From Vibrio splendidus (GTDB taxonomy: Bacteria > Pseudomonadota > Gammaproteobacteria > Enterobacterales > Vibrionaceae): 64,000 bases of DNA. Positions 17,849-27,588 of this stretch are shown one piece after another. How positions within the stretch are numbered: the stretch's first letter is position 1; each line of letters opens with the position of its first letter. Position numbers and translations under genes: made by a program. The notes beneath the pieces were generated by a model. The model was not told the DNA's origin. It was given only the letters and a program-made list of their open reading frames with translations, and did no database searches. The stretch spans positions 388,292 to 452,291 of the forward strand of contig NZ_MCUN01000007.1 in NCBI RefSeq assembly GCF_002873455.1, given 5' to 3'.

Positions 17849-19498
17849 TTATACAATCATCTCGTCTTCTGCTTGTGCATTGGCTTGTTGCTCGATAAAG
17901 CCATATTGTTCTTTGATCTGATCTGCGACTTTCTCGGCAATCATAATGGTTGGCGCATTGGTATTTGCCCCAATCAGTGTCGGCATCACAGAAGCATCAA
18001 TGACTCTCAAGCTCATCAAACCATACACCTTAAGATCTGTATCCACCACGGCTAATGAATCACTATTAGGTCCCATTTTACAGGTCCCGACCGGGTGATA
18101 CTGAGTGTCTGCGCGGTTGCGAATATCTTGCTCGATAGCCTTGTCATCACTGGCGTCCACCGGGTAAAAAGCATTACCACGGATATCATCAAACGCCGAA
18201 CTCTCTAACATTTGATACTGCTTCTTCCAGCCCTTAATCATGATATCCATATCTTCAGGATGACTGAAAAACGCAGGATCGATCTTAGGTGGATCATAAG
18301 GATCATTACTATTGAGCGTTACGGTGCCATGGCTTTTAGGGCGTAACAAGGTGATATGAGAGGTAAAACCATGACTGGTATGGATTTTTCTTGCATGGTC
18401 ATCGACAACAGCAACCACAAATACGAACTCTAAATCCGGCACAGCGATGTGATCTTCGGAACAAAGAAAGCCTATCCCTTCGGCAAAGTTACTGCTCATT
18501 TTTCCGCGGCGTTCTTTGTGCCATAGCGGCAGAGCTTTGGTCATTTCAGAGGCCATTTGCAACGAGATACCAAAAGTTTCACGCTTTTCACTACACTTGT
18601 ACGAATGTACCAAGTCGATATGGTCTTGGAGATTCTTACCAACACCGGGTAGTTCGTGAACCTGCTCAATCCCGTGCGTCTTTAGTTCAGCTCGAGCACC
18701 TACACCCGAAAGCAACAACAATTGGGGCGAACCGAATGCGCCAGCAGATAGAATCACTTCTTTGTTGCACTGGATCTGATAACGCTTGCCGTCAGAACCG
18801 TATTCGACACCAACCGCCTTCTTGCCTTCAAATAATACTTTATGTGTCGTTGCTTTGGTCACGACCGTGAGATTTGGTCTCGAAAGGTTTGGGGTTAAGT
18901 AAGCTTTGGCCGCACTGCATCGTTCGCCATTAACTTGAGTAACTTGAGTCGGCATCGCCCCAAATTGAGCAGCGCCGTTGATGTCCTCATTACGAGGAAC
19001 CCCTATTGATTCACACGCCGTTAAGTAACGTTCCAACATTGGGCTTGGCGATCTGAGGTTTGCCACATTCAAAGGACCACCTTGACCATGAAATTCATCT
19101 TGGTGAACTTCGTTGTTTTCCGCTTTCTTGAAGTAAGGTAAACACGATTCATAACTCCAACCTGCATTACCCAAGCATTCCCATGTATCGTAGTCGTAAC
19201 GGTGCCCACGAGCGTACATCATGGCATTGATAGAGCTAGACCCGCCAAGTGTCTTACCTCGTGGTTGGTAACCTTTACGACCATTCAAGCCCGGCTGTTC
19301 AACGGTTTCGAAGGCCCAATTATTGAGTTTGGTTGGCATCATAGCGACCACGCCAACCGGTGTATGAATGAATGGGCTTGTGTCTTTACCGCCAGCTTCT
19401 AACAAGCAAACGGTAACATTAGGATCTTCTGACAACCGCGAAGCCATCACACACCCAGCCGAACCGCCGCCAACAACAATAAAATCGTAACTATCCAT
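17849..19498 (-). CDS. GMC-family FAD-dependent alcohol/choline dehydrogenase
   Basis: 549 residues, a typical GMC oxidoreductase. The N-terminal FAD-binding Rossmann motif is FIVVGGGSAGCVMASRLSE (~6-24). GMC signature 1 is in RGKTLGGSSSINAMMYARG (~78-97). Signature 2 lies in LSAGAFGSPQLLLLSGVG (~250-268), and the C-terminal catalytic His/Asn region is TQYHPVGTCKMG (~470) and NTNAPTIMIAEK. Closest functional groups are choline dehydrogenase BetA and alkanol dehydrogenase AlkJ. No betB/betI is adjacent; instead an acyl-CoA synthetase overlaps it upstream by 8 bp, which favours an alcohol or alkanol pathway over choline. Confidence 0.88.
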   Translation of the reverse strand: MDSYDFIVVGGGSAGCVMASRLSEDPNVTVCLLEAGGKDTSPFIHTPVGVVAMMPTKLNNWAFETVEQPGLNGRKGYQPRGKTLGGSSSINAMMYARGHRYDYDTWECLGNAGWSYESCLPYFKKAENNEVHQDEFHGQGGPLNVANLRSPSPMLERYLTACESIGVPRNEDINGAAQFGAMPTQVTQVNGERCSAAKAYLTPNLSRPNLTVVTKATTHKVLFEGKKAVGVEYGSDGKRYQIQCNKEVILSAGAFGSPQLLLLSGVGARAELKTHGIEQVHELPGVGKNLQDHIDLVHSYKCSEKRETFGISLQMASEMTKALPLWHKERRGKMSSNFAEGIGFLCSEDHIAVPDLEFVFVVAVVDDHARKIHTSHGFTSHITLLRPKSHGTVTLNSNDPYDPPKIDPAFFSHPEDMDIMIKGWKKQYQMLESSAFDDIRGNAFYPVDASDDKAIEQDIRNRADTQYHPVGTCKMGPNSDSLAVVDTDLKVYGLMSLRVIDASVMPTLIGANTNAPTIMIAEKVADQIKEQYGFIEQQANAQAEDEMIV

Positions 19499-21095
19499 TT
19501 GTCATCTCCGCTATTTCTATTGGGTGCAATTCGCGCTTTAGAATTTTACCTGTCGCCGTCATTGGCAGCGCTTTGCGAATAAACACCTTACGAGGGTATT
19601 TGTAATCAGCGAGCTGCTCACGACACCATGTTATCAGTGCCGCGCTATTACATTGCGTATGTTCGTGAAGCACCACATGAGCGTGAATCTCTTCACCTAG
19701 GCGATCATGATGTTCACCCACAACCGCGACCATTTCGACATCGGGGTGACACATCAACACTTCTTCAATTTCACGTGGATACACGTTGTAACCACCACGG
19801 ATGATCATGTCTTTGACGCGATCAACAATGAACAAGTTACCATGCTCATCGGTGCGACCGATATCTCCAGTTAGGAACCAGCCGTATCTTATCGCTTCTG
19901 CTGTAGCCTCTGGCCTTTGATAGTAACCTTTCATTACACTTGGGCTTTTAATGCAGACTTCGCCCAGTTCACCCATAGCGACAGAGTTTCCTTGTATATC
20001 AGTAATCTTGATGAGGTGACCACACAACGGTTGTCCTACACTTCCCGATAAACGATCACCGTCGATATGGTTAAACGTAGCAACGGGCGCAGTCTCGGAT
20101 AGCCCATAACCTTCCAATACAGGAAGCTCAAAGCGAGATTCGAACTGACGAATAACCTCAACGGGCATAGAAGCGCCGCCAGACACACCTAGTCTCAAGC
20201 TATGTTTAACTTGTTCAGAACGCTTGCTTACGTTTTCTAAACCACTAGAGGACTCTTCTCCCGCCTTTAGAAGCGCAATATACATAGTAGGAACGCCAGC
20301 AAACACGCTGACTTTATGAGTAATGATCTGCTCGATCACCAGTGACGGTTCAAAGCGAGGAATCAACACCATGGTCGAACCCGTTAACACACTCGCGTTC
20401 ATCATCACTGTCTGGCCGAAACTGTGGAACAGAGGAAGCGTGGCCATGGTCGTGTCACTGTATTCCAATCGCATTAGATACTGTGAAGACATCGCATTGG
20501 TTTGCATATTGGTGTGAGAAAGCTCTGCGCCTTTTGGCTGACCTGTTGTACCTGAAGTATAGAGAATCACAGCGGTATCATCACCATTGCAAGCCACAGA
20601 CTCAAAAGAAGTCAAAGGTTGTGCTAACCAGTCAGTAATAGATTCATGCTGTTCATGTGCTTCTGAAGTAATTCCAGTGATTGTTGGGATTGGCATCTGG
20701 ACAAAGTACTCACAGTGGCTTGCCTGTTCGAAACCTTGTAAGCCATAGCGACCAATAGGAAGCTCTTCACTGCCCTCAAAACATAAATAGGCTTTAGCGT
20801 CAGAGTCATTAAGGTGGTAAGCGATCTCTCTTGCTTTAAACAAGACGTTCAAAGGCACCACGACACAGCCTGCTTTCAGAATCCCGTAATAAGCGATTGG
20901 GAAATACGTGACATTCGGACACGATAACGCGACCTTATCTCCTTTCTTTAGTCCCAGCCTCTTTAAATTCGCGGCGACGTTTCCAGAAAGTTGTTCCAAC
21001 TGAGAAAAGCTGACTTCATCTGTTCCAATTCGCAGAGCGACTTTATTTGGAAAAAGCGAAGCGCTGCGCTCTAAGTTAACAGCAAGATTGTGCAT
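19491..21095 (-). CDS. AMP-forming acyl-CoA synthetase (class I adenylate-forming)
   Basis: 534 residues. It activates a carboxylic acid to acyl-AMP and then acyl-CoA. Motifs: P-loop-like AVILYTSGTTGQPKGAELSH (~175-195), LEGYGLSETAPVA (~310), YGWFLTGDIGRTDEHGNLF (~410), and the catalytic lysine near the end in MTATGKILKREL. I chose the ATG at 21095 because AAGGAG lies 11 bp upstream; the longer reading to 21194 adds a basic stretch without support. It overlaps the downstream GMC oxidoreductase gene by 8 bp, so together they could turn an alcohol, via aldehyde and acid, into an acyl-CoA. Chain length is not decidable. Confidence 0.9.
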   Translation of the reverse strand: MHNLAVNLERSASLFPNKVALRIGTDEVSFSQLEQLSGNVAANLKRLGLKKGDKVALSCPNVTYFPIAYYGILKAGCVVVPLNVLFKAREIAYHLNDSDAKAYLCFEGSEELPIGRYGLQGFEQASHCEYFVQMPIPTITGITSEAHEQHESITDWLAQPLTSFESVACNGDDTAVILYTSGTTGQPKGAELSHTNMQTNAMSSQYLMRLEYSDTTMATLPLFHSFGQTVMMNASVLTGSTMVLIPRFEPSLVIEQIITHKVSVFAGVPTMYIALLKAGEESSSGLENVSKRSEQVKHSLRLGVSGGASMPVEVIRQFESRFELPVLEGYGLSETAPVATFNHIDGDRLSGSVGQPLCGHLIKITDIQGNSVAMGELGEVCIKSPSVMKGYYQRPEATAEAIRYGWFLTGDIGRTDEHGNLFIVDRVKDMIIRGGYNVYPREIEEVLMCHPDVEMVAVVGEHHDRLGEEIHAHVVLHEHTQCNSAALITWCREQLADYKYPRKVFIRKALPMTATGKILKRELHPIEIAEMTNG

Positions 21096-21458
21096 CCATG
21101 ATCTCCTTATTCGGCTTGACCTCGCGGTCTTATTCGCCTTAGACGTTTTAATCGTTGTAATAAGTGTTGTCTTTGTTGCTATCAAAGCCTGCACATTGGT
21201 GTGTCATGTAGGTAAGAGTATTTATTGAGCAAAATGTTTGAGACGTTCCAATATGCAACCCATCGAATTACAACATTTTGATAACATTTCGAACAGGTTT
21301 CAAAAAGACAAAAACCGGTGATATTCGGACACAGCTCTATCAGGCCTTGTAGAACCTTGCACACATAAAGCAAAAGTTTGAACAAGCTTGGGAAAGTGAG
21401 AACAAGCGAAAATGTTAATAGTTCGGTTAAGATGGGAATATTCAACAAGAGGCATCCT
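21096..21458. other. Divergent intergenic region between acyl-CoA synthetase and AraC regulator (363 bp)
   Basis: No gene recognised. It must hold both divergent promoters. ORFs running across it on either strand have no supported start and no family resemblance. I see no strong palindrome, only short GAACAAG direct repeats (near 21377 and 21400) that might be regulator half-sites. Confidence 0.5.
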
Positions 21459-22484
21459 ATGGAATACACCGCAGTGTACGAACCCGATATGCAAGCATTC
21501 GGTATTCTTGATCTTCAATTACTGCATCGCTATATGTCACCCGCCCTCCATATCGAAGCATTATTGGAAGGCAGTAACATTGATGAGTTGCAACTCAACA
21601 CGCCAGACACCCACATTACCTTGGCGCAAAAGTTGGCGGTGTTCAGTAACGCATTGGCGAACACTGATGAAGGTGGTTTAGGGTTAAGAGTCGGCCAACA
21701 AGCACGGTTTAGCGACTTTGGTGTTCTAGGTTATGCGGTATTCAGTAGTGAAACACTATTAGATGCATTGCTGATTGGATTTAAATATCTTCAGCTTGCA
21801 GGACCAGTACTTAGAAAAACGATGTCAGTAGAAAATAATGTTGGATACTTTAGAGCCGAACAGCTGATCGACTTGGACTCGCTACTGCCATTTTGTTGCG
21901 AATATTGGTTCACCGCAATTCAAAGCCTGTGTGAAGAAGTACTGCAACAACCATTCCCATCCCAAGTGATCCGCTTCCCTTACCCGAAGCCAGAATACGG
22001 CGACCTCTACACAGAGATTTTCCGTTGTCCCGTTGAATTCAACAGTGATCGCCTTGAATGGCAGTTTGATGCAACAAGTTTGTACTCGCCTCTTCCTACC
22101 GCCAATACCATCACGCTGCAGATGTGTCTGAAATCGTGTGACGACATGTTGGCAAAAGTCAGTGCGTCCACCAGCCTAAAAGAAAAAGTCTCTCAAATGC
22201 TACTAGAGAGACCTGGATGTTACCCTTCAATAGAATCTATTTCATCAGAACTGGGGATGTCTTCTCGAACGCTACGCCGGCACCTCAAAGCCGTCGATAC
22301 GAGTTACCAGAAGATACTTGACCACGTTCGTTTTCACCTTTCCCGGCACTACCTTTCTTCAACTCAAATGAGCATTGAAGAGATATCTGAGCGCGTTGGG
22401 TTTTCAGACAGCGCTAACTTTCGACATGCCTTTCGTAAGTGGAGTGGAAGCTCGCCCAGGCAATACCGAAAAGAAGTGGTCTAA
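21459..22484 (+). CDS. AraC-family transcriptional regulator with arabinose-binding-like N-terminal domain
   Basis: About 341 residues. The N-terminal ~220 residues match the OruR/ArgR-like sensor type (MEYTAVYEPDMQAFGIL…, LGLRVGQQARFSDFGVLGYAVFSS). The C-terminal pair of helix-turn-helix motifs is YPSIESISSELGMSSRTLRRHL (in part) and SIEEISERVGFSDSANFRHAF, ending WSGSSPRQYRK. The ATG at 21459 has AAGAGG six bases upstream. It is divergent from the acyl-CoA synthetase-GMC oxidoreductase operon, and so is its probable regulator, sensing an alcohol- or acid-derived ligand. Confidence 0.87.
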   Translation: MEYTAVYEPDMQAFGILDLQLLHRYMSPALHIEALLEGSNIDELQLNTPDTHITLAQKLAVFSNALANTDEGGLGLRVGQQARFSDFGVLGYAVFSSETLLDALLIGFKYLQLAGPVLRKTMSVENNVGYFRAEQLIDLDSLLPFCCEYWFTAIQSLCEEVLQQPFPSQVIRFPYPKPEYGDLYTEIFRCPVEFNSDRLEWQFDATSLYSPLPTANTITLQMCLKSCDDMLAKVSASTSLKEKVSQMLLERPGCYPSIESISSELGMSSRTLRRHLKAVDTSYQKILDHVRFHLSRHYLSSTQMSIEEISERVGFSDSANFRHAFRKWSGSSPRQYRKEVV

Positions 22485-22753
22485 CACGAATAAGTGCCCT
22501 AAATTAAAATCTGATGAATACAACAAACCTCTCCTCGTCTTTCAAATTAAATAGTCGTTTGAACAACGCTTTACCGGCTATTTAACCACAGAAAATATCG
22601 CAAAAACACGAAATTTCACAACGGTATTTTAACCAACAAACACGATAAATTTCTTTTGTCTTCACGACCATTTTTATTCGTTTTACCCAATTCAGTTTCT
22701 CCCCCATAGTCGCGGAAAATTCATCGTTTCTTTTACTATTAGAGGGTCCTGCA

Positions 22754-23905
22754 TTGGACAACATCCAACCAACAACTCGCATAACTGTTCCGGTTATTGC
22801 ATTGTCTTTTTACGCGATCGCTTCAGGCTACTTAATGAGTTCATTGCCATTAATGCTGTCTGAATATGGCTTAGACAAAAATCTATCGAGTTGGTTGGCG
22901 AGTGCATTTTATGCAGGTCTACTGGCTGGTACGTTATTGATTGAGCGTGCTATTGCGCGTGTTGGTCACAAAGACGCTTTCGTCATCGCATTGAGTGTGT
23001 TCATCGCAACGATCCTTGTATTGCCATTGATCCCACATCAAGCGGTATGGTTATTAGCTCGCTTTGTGGCTGGTGTGGCTGTTGCAGGTATCTTCGTAAT
23101 TGTAGAATCTTGGCTAATGAGCGGTGACGAGTCACAACGCGCAAAACGTCTAGCTATCTACATGTGTTCACTGTACGGCGGTTCTGCAGTTGGCCAGCTT
23201 GGCATCGGTTACCTAGGTATTACTGGTGGCGTGCCTTTTATTGCAATGTTCACCCTTCTGTTTGGTGCGATCATTGTGTTGATGTATGGGCAAGCAACAC
23301 CACCACAGATCCACGATGCACAATCTTTGTCCTTAAAGCAGATCAGTAAATTAAGCCACAGCGCGCTAATTGGCTGCATTGTGTCTGGATTAACGCTAGG
23401 TGCGATTTATGGCTTGATGCCAGTTGAACTTGCTCAACGCAACATTGCGCATGAAGACATTGGCGGTTTGATGGCTTTGGTGATCCTGGGGGGCATGGCT
23501 GTACAGCCAATGGTGACTTGGTTGTCTCACCACGTAGGACAAGTGTTATTGATGGCTCTGTTCTGCCTGCTAGGGGTTGCAAGCATTGGTGTGTTAACAA
23601 TAAATCACGATTTCTACGTATTAGGCATGAGCCTGTTCGTATTAGGCATGGCGACATTTGCGCTATACCCAATCGCGATTAACTTGGGTTGCCGTAACCT
23701 TGACCCAAGCTACTTGGTGTCAGTGACTCAAATCATGTTGCTTTGCTATAGCATCGGCTCTGTTGCGGGACCAATCGTTGCGGATAGCTTTATGGATTCA
23801 CAAGCAGGACTATTCACTTACCTGTTTGCGTCTCTGCTAGCGACAACGATTTACATGTTGATTGCAAGCCTAAAACGTTCTCCTCTGCAAATCGCTGGCG
23901 AGTAA
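22754..23905 (+). CDS. MFS transporter, YcaD-like
   Basis: 383 residues, 12 predicted membrane segments. It resembles the YcaD-type major facilitator group: N-terminal ALSFYAIASGYLMSSLPLML, the loop 2-3 region IERAIARVGHKDAF, VESWLMSGDESQRAKRLAIYM in the fourth segment/loop, and ALYPIAINLGCRNLDPS. The start codon is TTG at 22754 behind AGAGGG. Substrate unknown. It appears monocistronic. Confidence 0.85.
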   Translation: MDNIQPTTRITVPVIALSFYAIASGYLMSSLPLMLSEYGLDKNLSSWLASAFYAGLLAGTLLIERAIARVGHKDAFVIALSVFIATILVLPLIPHQAVWLLARFVAGVAVAGIFVIVESWLMSGDESQRAKRLAIYMCSLYGGSAVGQLGIGYLGITGGVPFIAMFTLLFGAIIVLMYGQATPPQIHDAQSLSLKQISKLSHSALIGCIVSGLTLGAIYGLMPVELAQRNIAHEDIGGLMALVILGGMAVQPMVTWLSHHVGQVLLMALFCLLGVASIGVLTINHDFYVLGMSLFVLGMATFALYPIAINLGCRNLDPSYLVSVTQIMLLCYSIGSVAGPIVADSFMDSQAGLFTYLFASLLATTIYMLIASLKRSPLQIAGE

Positions 23906-24051
23906 TCGGATCTACAACAACTGATTATCAAGTTATTCGCATTGTTCTGAGATTCAATCATGATCATAGCGGGGCTCTTCATTCAAGACTCATAGTCTCA
24001 AGGAAGCGCCCTTTTTCATGCATAAAAGCTAATATTCAACCTACCAAAATA

Positions 24052-24492
24052 TTAAGGTTGGAAAACGTACCCTTCACCTGTGATCGTCAAAATCAAACCG
24101 TCGCCTAAAATTGATCGTATCTCAGATATAGCGACGATCACCGAAGAGTTGGTTACCCTCTCACCTTCCCAACCGATGCTTTTAAGCTGTCGAACACTGA
24201 ATAACTGTCCACGATGACGATTCATAAACAGAATTATTTTTCTATACGCTAACGGCATCGTACCTACTACGTACCCATTTTCAAGATTACGTATAAGCTT
24301 AGTATTTAGTTCGATAACTTTACCGCTTACTTCCAAAACCTCATTTTGTTCTAACCGTTCACCTTCAATAACGGGGTAAGAGTCCGTATTCATATAATAT
24401 TCCCTAGCAGAGCGACCAAAGACACCACCTAATTGCAAGATGTGTTTATTAACGTCACTTATAAATGGACGCTTAAAATCGAAGATAATCAA
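24052..24492 (-). CDS. Stand-alone OmpR/ToxR-type winged-helix DNA-binding protein (copy 1)
   Basis: Up to 146 residues. The C-terminal ~75 residues form a Trans_reg_C winged helix: MPLAYRKIILFMNRHRGQL, a recognition-helix region VTNSSVIVAISEIRSILGDG, and the wing LTITGEGYVFQP. There is no receiver, sensor or transmembrane domain, so it is not a normal response regulator or a ToxR-like protein. Start uncertain: the full reading uses TTG at 24492, while ATG at 24393 has AGGGA upstream and would leave about 113 residues. It follows a paralogue at 24548 by 55 bp in the same direction. Confidence 0.7.
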   Translation of the reverse strand: MIIFDFKRPFISDVNKHILQLGGVFGRSAREYYMNTDSYPVIEGERLEQNEVLEVSGKVIELNTKLIRNLENGYVVGTMPLAYRKIILFMNRHRGQLFSVRQLKSIGWEGERVTNSSVIVAISEIRSILGDGLILTITGEGYVFQP

Positions 24493-24547
24493 AGCAATCT
24501 ATACGGTAAAGAGATTAAATTTTTATTATAAGAATATGAACAGAATA

Positions 24548-24922
24548 TCAATAGCAAGACTTTGTCTCTAACAAATAGCCTTCATTAGGTATCGTATAAA
24601 TACATTGGTCGCCTATAACTCTACGAATTTCATAAATCGCAACGAGTACAGAAGCCGATGTTACGTCTTTCTCTGACCAACCAATACGTCTTAAAATATT
24701 TTTACTGACAACCACGCCTTTATTCTGATAAAGATAAAAAAGCACTTTACGATGAGGTTCAGATAATGTCCCCACAATGGATCCACAACCTTCTTTCCGG
24801 ACCAGTTTCGTTTTAGTATGAATTTCTCTCATATTAAGTACGATTTTTTTGTCTGATTTAAAATCGATCACCTCTAATGCAACCTGTCGCACTTTCCACC
24901 TCTTTATTTCTAAGCCAACCAC
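24548..24922 (-). CDS. Stand-alone OmpR/ToxR-type winged-helix DNA-binding protein (copy 2)
   Basis: 124 residues with a GTG start at 24922. It is paralogous to the downstream gene: both share an 'IVGT(L/M)' lead-in, a helix 'RKVLFYLYQNKGVVVSKNIL' equivalent, 'GW(E/S)..(R/K)VT.(A/S)SV(I/L)VAI.EIR', and a wing '(G/N)EGY'. The N-terminal 45 residues are basic and beta-rich without a known domain. There is no receiver or membrane segment. It probably acts as a local DNA-binding regulator. Target unknown. Confidence 0.7.
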   Translation of the reverse strand: MVGLEIKRWKVRQVALEVIDFKSDKKIVLNMREIHTKTKLVRKEGCGSIVGTLSEPHRKVLFYLYQNKGVVVSKNILRRIGWSEKDVTSASVLVAIYEIRRVIGDQCIYTIPNEGYLLETKSCY

Positions 24923-25112
24923 ATAAAATTAAATTGGGGTGGCAAAAATTAAGAAGAAAATACACAACGTCATCCAATAGCAATACAGAAAAATTACTGT
25001 ATTACACATTTAACATGGTAAAAAAAGAGACGCCGTCTATGGTCTGTCTGTTGGAAGGTTGATTACCTTGTTCAGTTCCGCAGACCTTCCTCATAAACCG
25101 CAGAAACTGTTA

Positions 25113-26006
25113 CTAATTTTTAATTCGATAGCCTTTTCGATATTGGCTGGGCGACAAACCAAAATGCTTTTTGAATCGATGCGAAAAATTATAGGGATCT
25201 TTGTAGCCCAAGCGATTAGCAATCATAGTGACTGACCAATCTTGATACTTTAGTAGGCTGGTGGCTTTATCCATGCGTAATTGAATCAATTTGCTTCGCG
25301 GCGACAAGTTGAATAGCGTCTTGGTGACTCGGTTAAGTTGCTCTTCACTGATAAACACTCTTTCAGCCATACCAGCCACTGTCCATGGCTGGTGAAGGCT
25401 ACTTTCAATCTCATTATACAGCGCTTGAACACGTGCAGTGGTGCTGGTCGATTTGGGTTCAAACCCCGTCAACGTTCGGATGATTTCACTCAAGAGCAAC
25501 TTACGGTAACTGGCTCGGCCCCCGATCTCAAAGTAAACCAAGTTCATTAGTGACCAGATCTTTTCACACTCTCCGAACGGTACAATCCCCTGACCTAAAC
25601 TTGCTATGTGTAGCCATTGCTGCGTATCAGGCGTCAACATCCACGCCATTTTCCAATAGTTATATTGAGGATCGAGCTCAAAACGAAATGGGGTTCCTGC
25701 AGGAAGAACCACTAACGTATAAGGCGTAATCGCTTGTACCGATGTTGCGGTTGTTAAAATACCGCCACCTTCCATAGTGAAGATCAACGTATGAACATTG
25801 ACGGATTCGCGCTCAACCCAATAATCATCATATAGCTTCGCCATACCGCCCATATAGACACCAAAGCTTTTCATCTCTGGGATATCTTCAACGGTCAAAA
25901 AACGTTCTTTACAAGGTTCAGCGAGAAACACGTCATCTTGCCACGTTGATTTTGGCTTCATTACATCAATGACGGATTCGCACAGGTTTTGTTGTTTTTT
26001 AAACAT
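25113..26006 (-). CDS. AraC-family transcriptional regulator (cupin-type sensor domain)
   Basis: 297 residues. An N-terminal AraC cupin-like ligand-binding domain (VHTLIFTMEGGGILTT, YTLVVLPAGTPFRFEL) is followed by the AraC DNA-binding domain (WTVAGMAERVFISEEQLNRV and WSVTMIANRLGYKDPYNFSHRF, ending FGLSPSQYRKGY). It is divergent from the MATE exporter, with only 50 bp between the start codons, so it is the likely regulator of that exporter and of itself. Confidence 0.87.
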   Translation of the reverse strand: MFKKQQNLCESVIDVMKPKSTWQDDVFLAEPCKERFLTVEDIPEMKSFGVYMGGMAKLYDDYWVERESVNVHTLIFTMEGGGILTTATSVQAITPYTLVVLPAGTPFRFELDPQYNYWKMAWMLTPDTQQWLHIASLGQGIVPFGECEKIWSLMNLVYFEIGGRASYRKLLLSEIIRTLTGFEPKSTSTTARVQALYNEIESSLHQPWTVAGMAERVFISEEQLNRVTKTLFNLSPRSKLIQLRMDKATSLLKYQDWSVTMIANRLGYKDPYNFSHRFKKHFGLSPSQYRKGYRIKN

Positions 26007-26056
26007 GTTGTTACTTCGCTCAAATCACTATAGTTCTGCCATAAATTGGAGTGCTT

Positions 26057-27454
26057 ATGACAACTAACATCAACCCTAACGCATCTATGAATAACAAGCC
26101 AGAGAGTATCTTACCTCGTATCGTCAAACTTGGTTTGCCTGTTGCTTTGCAAAGTGCATTAGTCGCAATTCTTGCCCTTGCTGACGTATTAATGGTCAGT
26201 GATTATGGTATAGAAGCGGCCGCCGCTGTGGGAATTGCATCAAAATGGCACTTCGTTGCTATTATGATCATGGCAGGGTTGGCCTCAGCAAACGGTACAT
26301 TAGTCGCTCAATATTGGGGGAAAAACGACCGAAAAAGCGCGCGAACCGTATCATCCATCGCGATGGTGTTTGGCCTAAAAGTTCTGCTGCCTGTTACTGC
26401 AATCATCACTCTTGGTTCTCAGTTTTTAATGATGTTGCAAACCAGCGATCAAACCGTAATTAATCTTGGAGCAACCTACCTTTGGTACGGCTTCCCTGTC
26501 CTACTTCTGACTCATATTGTTGTCGTGGTAGAAGCAAGCATGCGCTCATCAGGTGACACCGTCACACCCCTACTACTTGGTGGTGTGACAATCGCACTCA
26601 ATATTGCGCTTAACTTTGTTCTTATTAAAGGCGCCTTTGGTATTCCGGCTATGGGCGTTGCAGGTGCAGCACTGGCGACAACATTAGCGCGCTTGATTCA
26701 AGTGGGTTTGATGTATAGCTACATGCGTATGCGTAAACACTGGCTATTAACCACGCCAAGCTCACCACATCGCCCGTCATTGTGGTTGTCTTACCGTCGA
26801 ATAGCGCTACCACTAACAATGAATGCGGTGTTGTGGGCAATGGGCACCATGGCGTACCAGATGATCTTTGGCCACATGGGCACGACTGAGCTTGCGGTGT
26901 TCTCGATGCTCGCGCCGTTTGAGTCACTGTGTTACTCGATCTTCTTCGGTATCTCAGTCGCGTGTTCAGTATTGCTTGGACACTCATTGGGTCGTGATGA
27001 ATTTGATGACGCCATGAGCATGGGTCTGACGTTCATTAAAGCCGTCGTTGGTTTTGGTGCGGTCGTTGGATTGCTACTGTTTATGAGCAAAGAGCATGTT
27101 CTAGCGTGGTTGAACCTTTCTACAGAAGCGCTCTACCCACTCGCTGCGCCTGCAATGACTATTATGTGCTTTGCTGTGGTGATTCGTATGCTCAACATGG
27201 TGATCATTAACGGTATCATTCGTGCTGGTGGTGACAATGCATTCTGCCTACGTATGGATTTCATCGCAATGTGGATGGTAGGTATTCCAGTATGTGTTTA
27301 CGGCGCGTTTGTCGCTGGATGGGATTTCAAATACATCTATGGTCTGATGTTGGTAGAAGAAGTGGTGAAACTGGCCATCTGTTCACACCGATACTTGAGC
27401 CGACGCTGGATCAATAACTTGACGGTTACCTACGACGAGCCTCAAGCAGCATAG
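26057..27454 (+). CDS. MATE-family multidrug/toxin efflux protein
   Basis: 465 residues, 12 membrane segments in two similar halves. It matches the MATE (NorM/DinF) superfamily: ILPRIVKLGLPVALQSALVAILALADVLMVSDYG at the N-terminus (cited in part), NGTLVAQYWGKNDRKSARTV, and the second-half start LSYRRIALPLTMNAVLWAMG. It uses Na+ or H+ to expel cationic compounds. I chose the ATG at 26057 since GGAG lies 5 bp upstream; the GTG at 26051 is part of that ribosome-binding site. Divergent AraC regulator adjacent; strong terminator downstream. Confidence 0.9.
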   Translation: MTTNINPNASMNNKPESILPRIVKLGLPVALQSALVAILALADVLMVSDYGIEAAAAVGIASKWHFVAIMIMAGLASANGTLVAQYWGKNDRKSARTVSSIAMVFGLKVLLPVTAIITLGSQFLMMLQTSDQTVINLGATYLWYGFPVLLLTHIVVVVEASMRSSGDTVTPLLLGGVTIALNIALNFVLIKGAFGIPAMGVAGAALATTLARLIQVGLMYSYMRMRKHWLLTTPSSPHRPSLWLSYRRIALPLTMNAVLWAMGTMAYQMIFGHMGTTELAVFSMLAPFESLCYSIFFGISVACSVLLGHSLGRDEFDDAMSMGLTFIKAVVGFGAVVGLLLFMSKEHVLAWLNLSTEALYPLAAPAMTIMCFAVVIRMLNMVIINGIIRAGGDNAFCLRMDFIAMWMVGIPVCVYGAFVAGWDFKYIYGLMLVEEVVKLAICSHRYLSRRWINNLTVTYDEPQAA

Positions 27455-27510
27455 GTTACCTGTCTGGCTACCTGCCTACATTCAAGCTTAAATAGAAACC
27501 TATCTACATC

Positions 27511-27538
27511 AAAAAGGTCTGAGAAATCAGACCTTTTT
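27511..27538. terminator. Bidirectional terminator between MATE gene and ygbA
   Basis: Perfect stem AAAAAGGTCTGA / TCAGACCTTTTT with a 4-nt loop, between convergent genes. Confidence 0.93.
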
Positions 27539-27588
27539 CGTTTCGAACCATTTCACACGACTAATACTTTCACATTGTAAACAAGGTA

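Noticed and set aside
21182..21518. Two minus-strand ORFs in the AraC/acyl-CoA synthetase gap
   Set aside because: They overlap the start of the AraC gene antisense, have no supported starts and no family resemblance.
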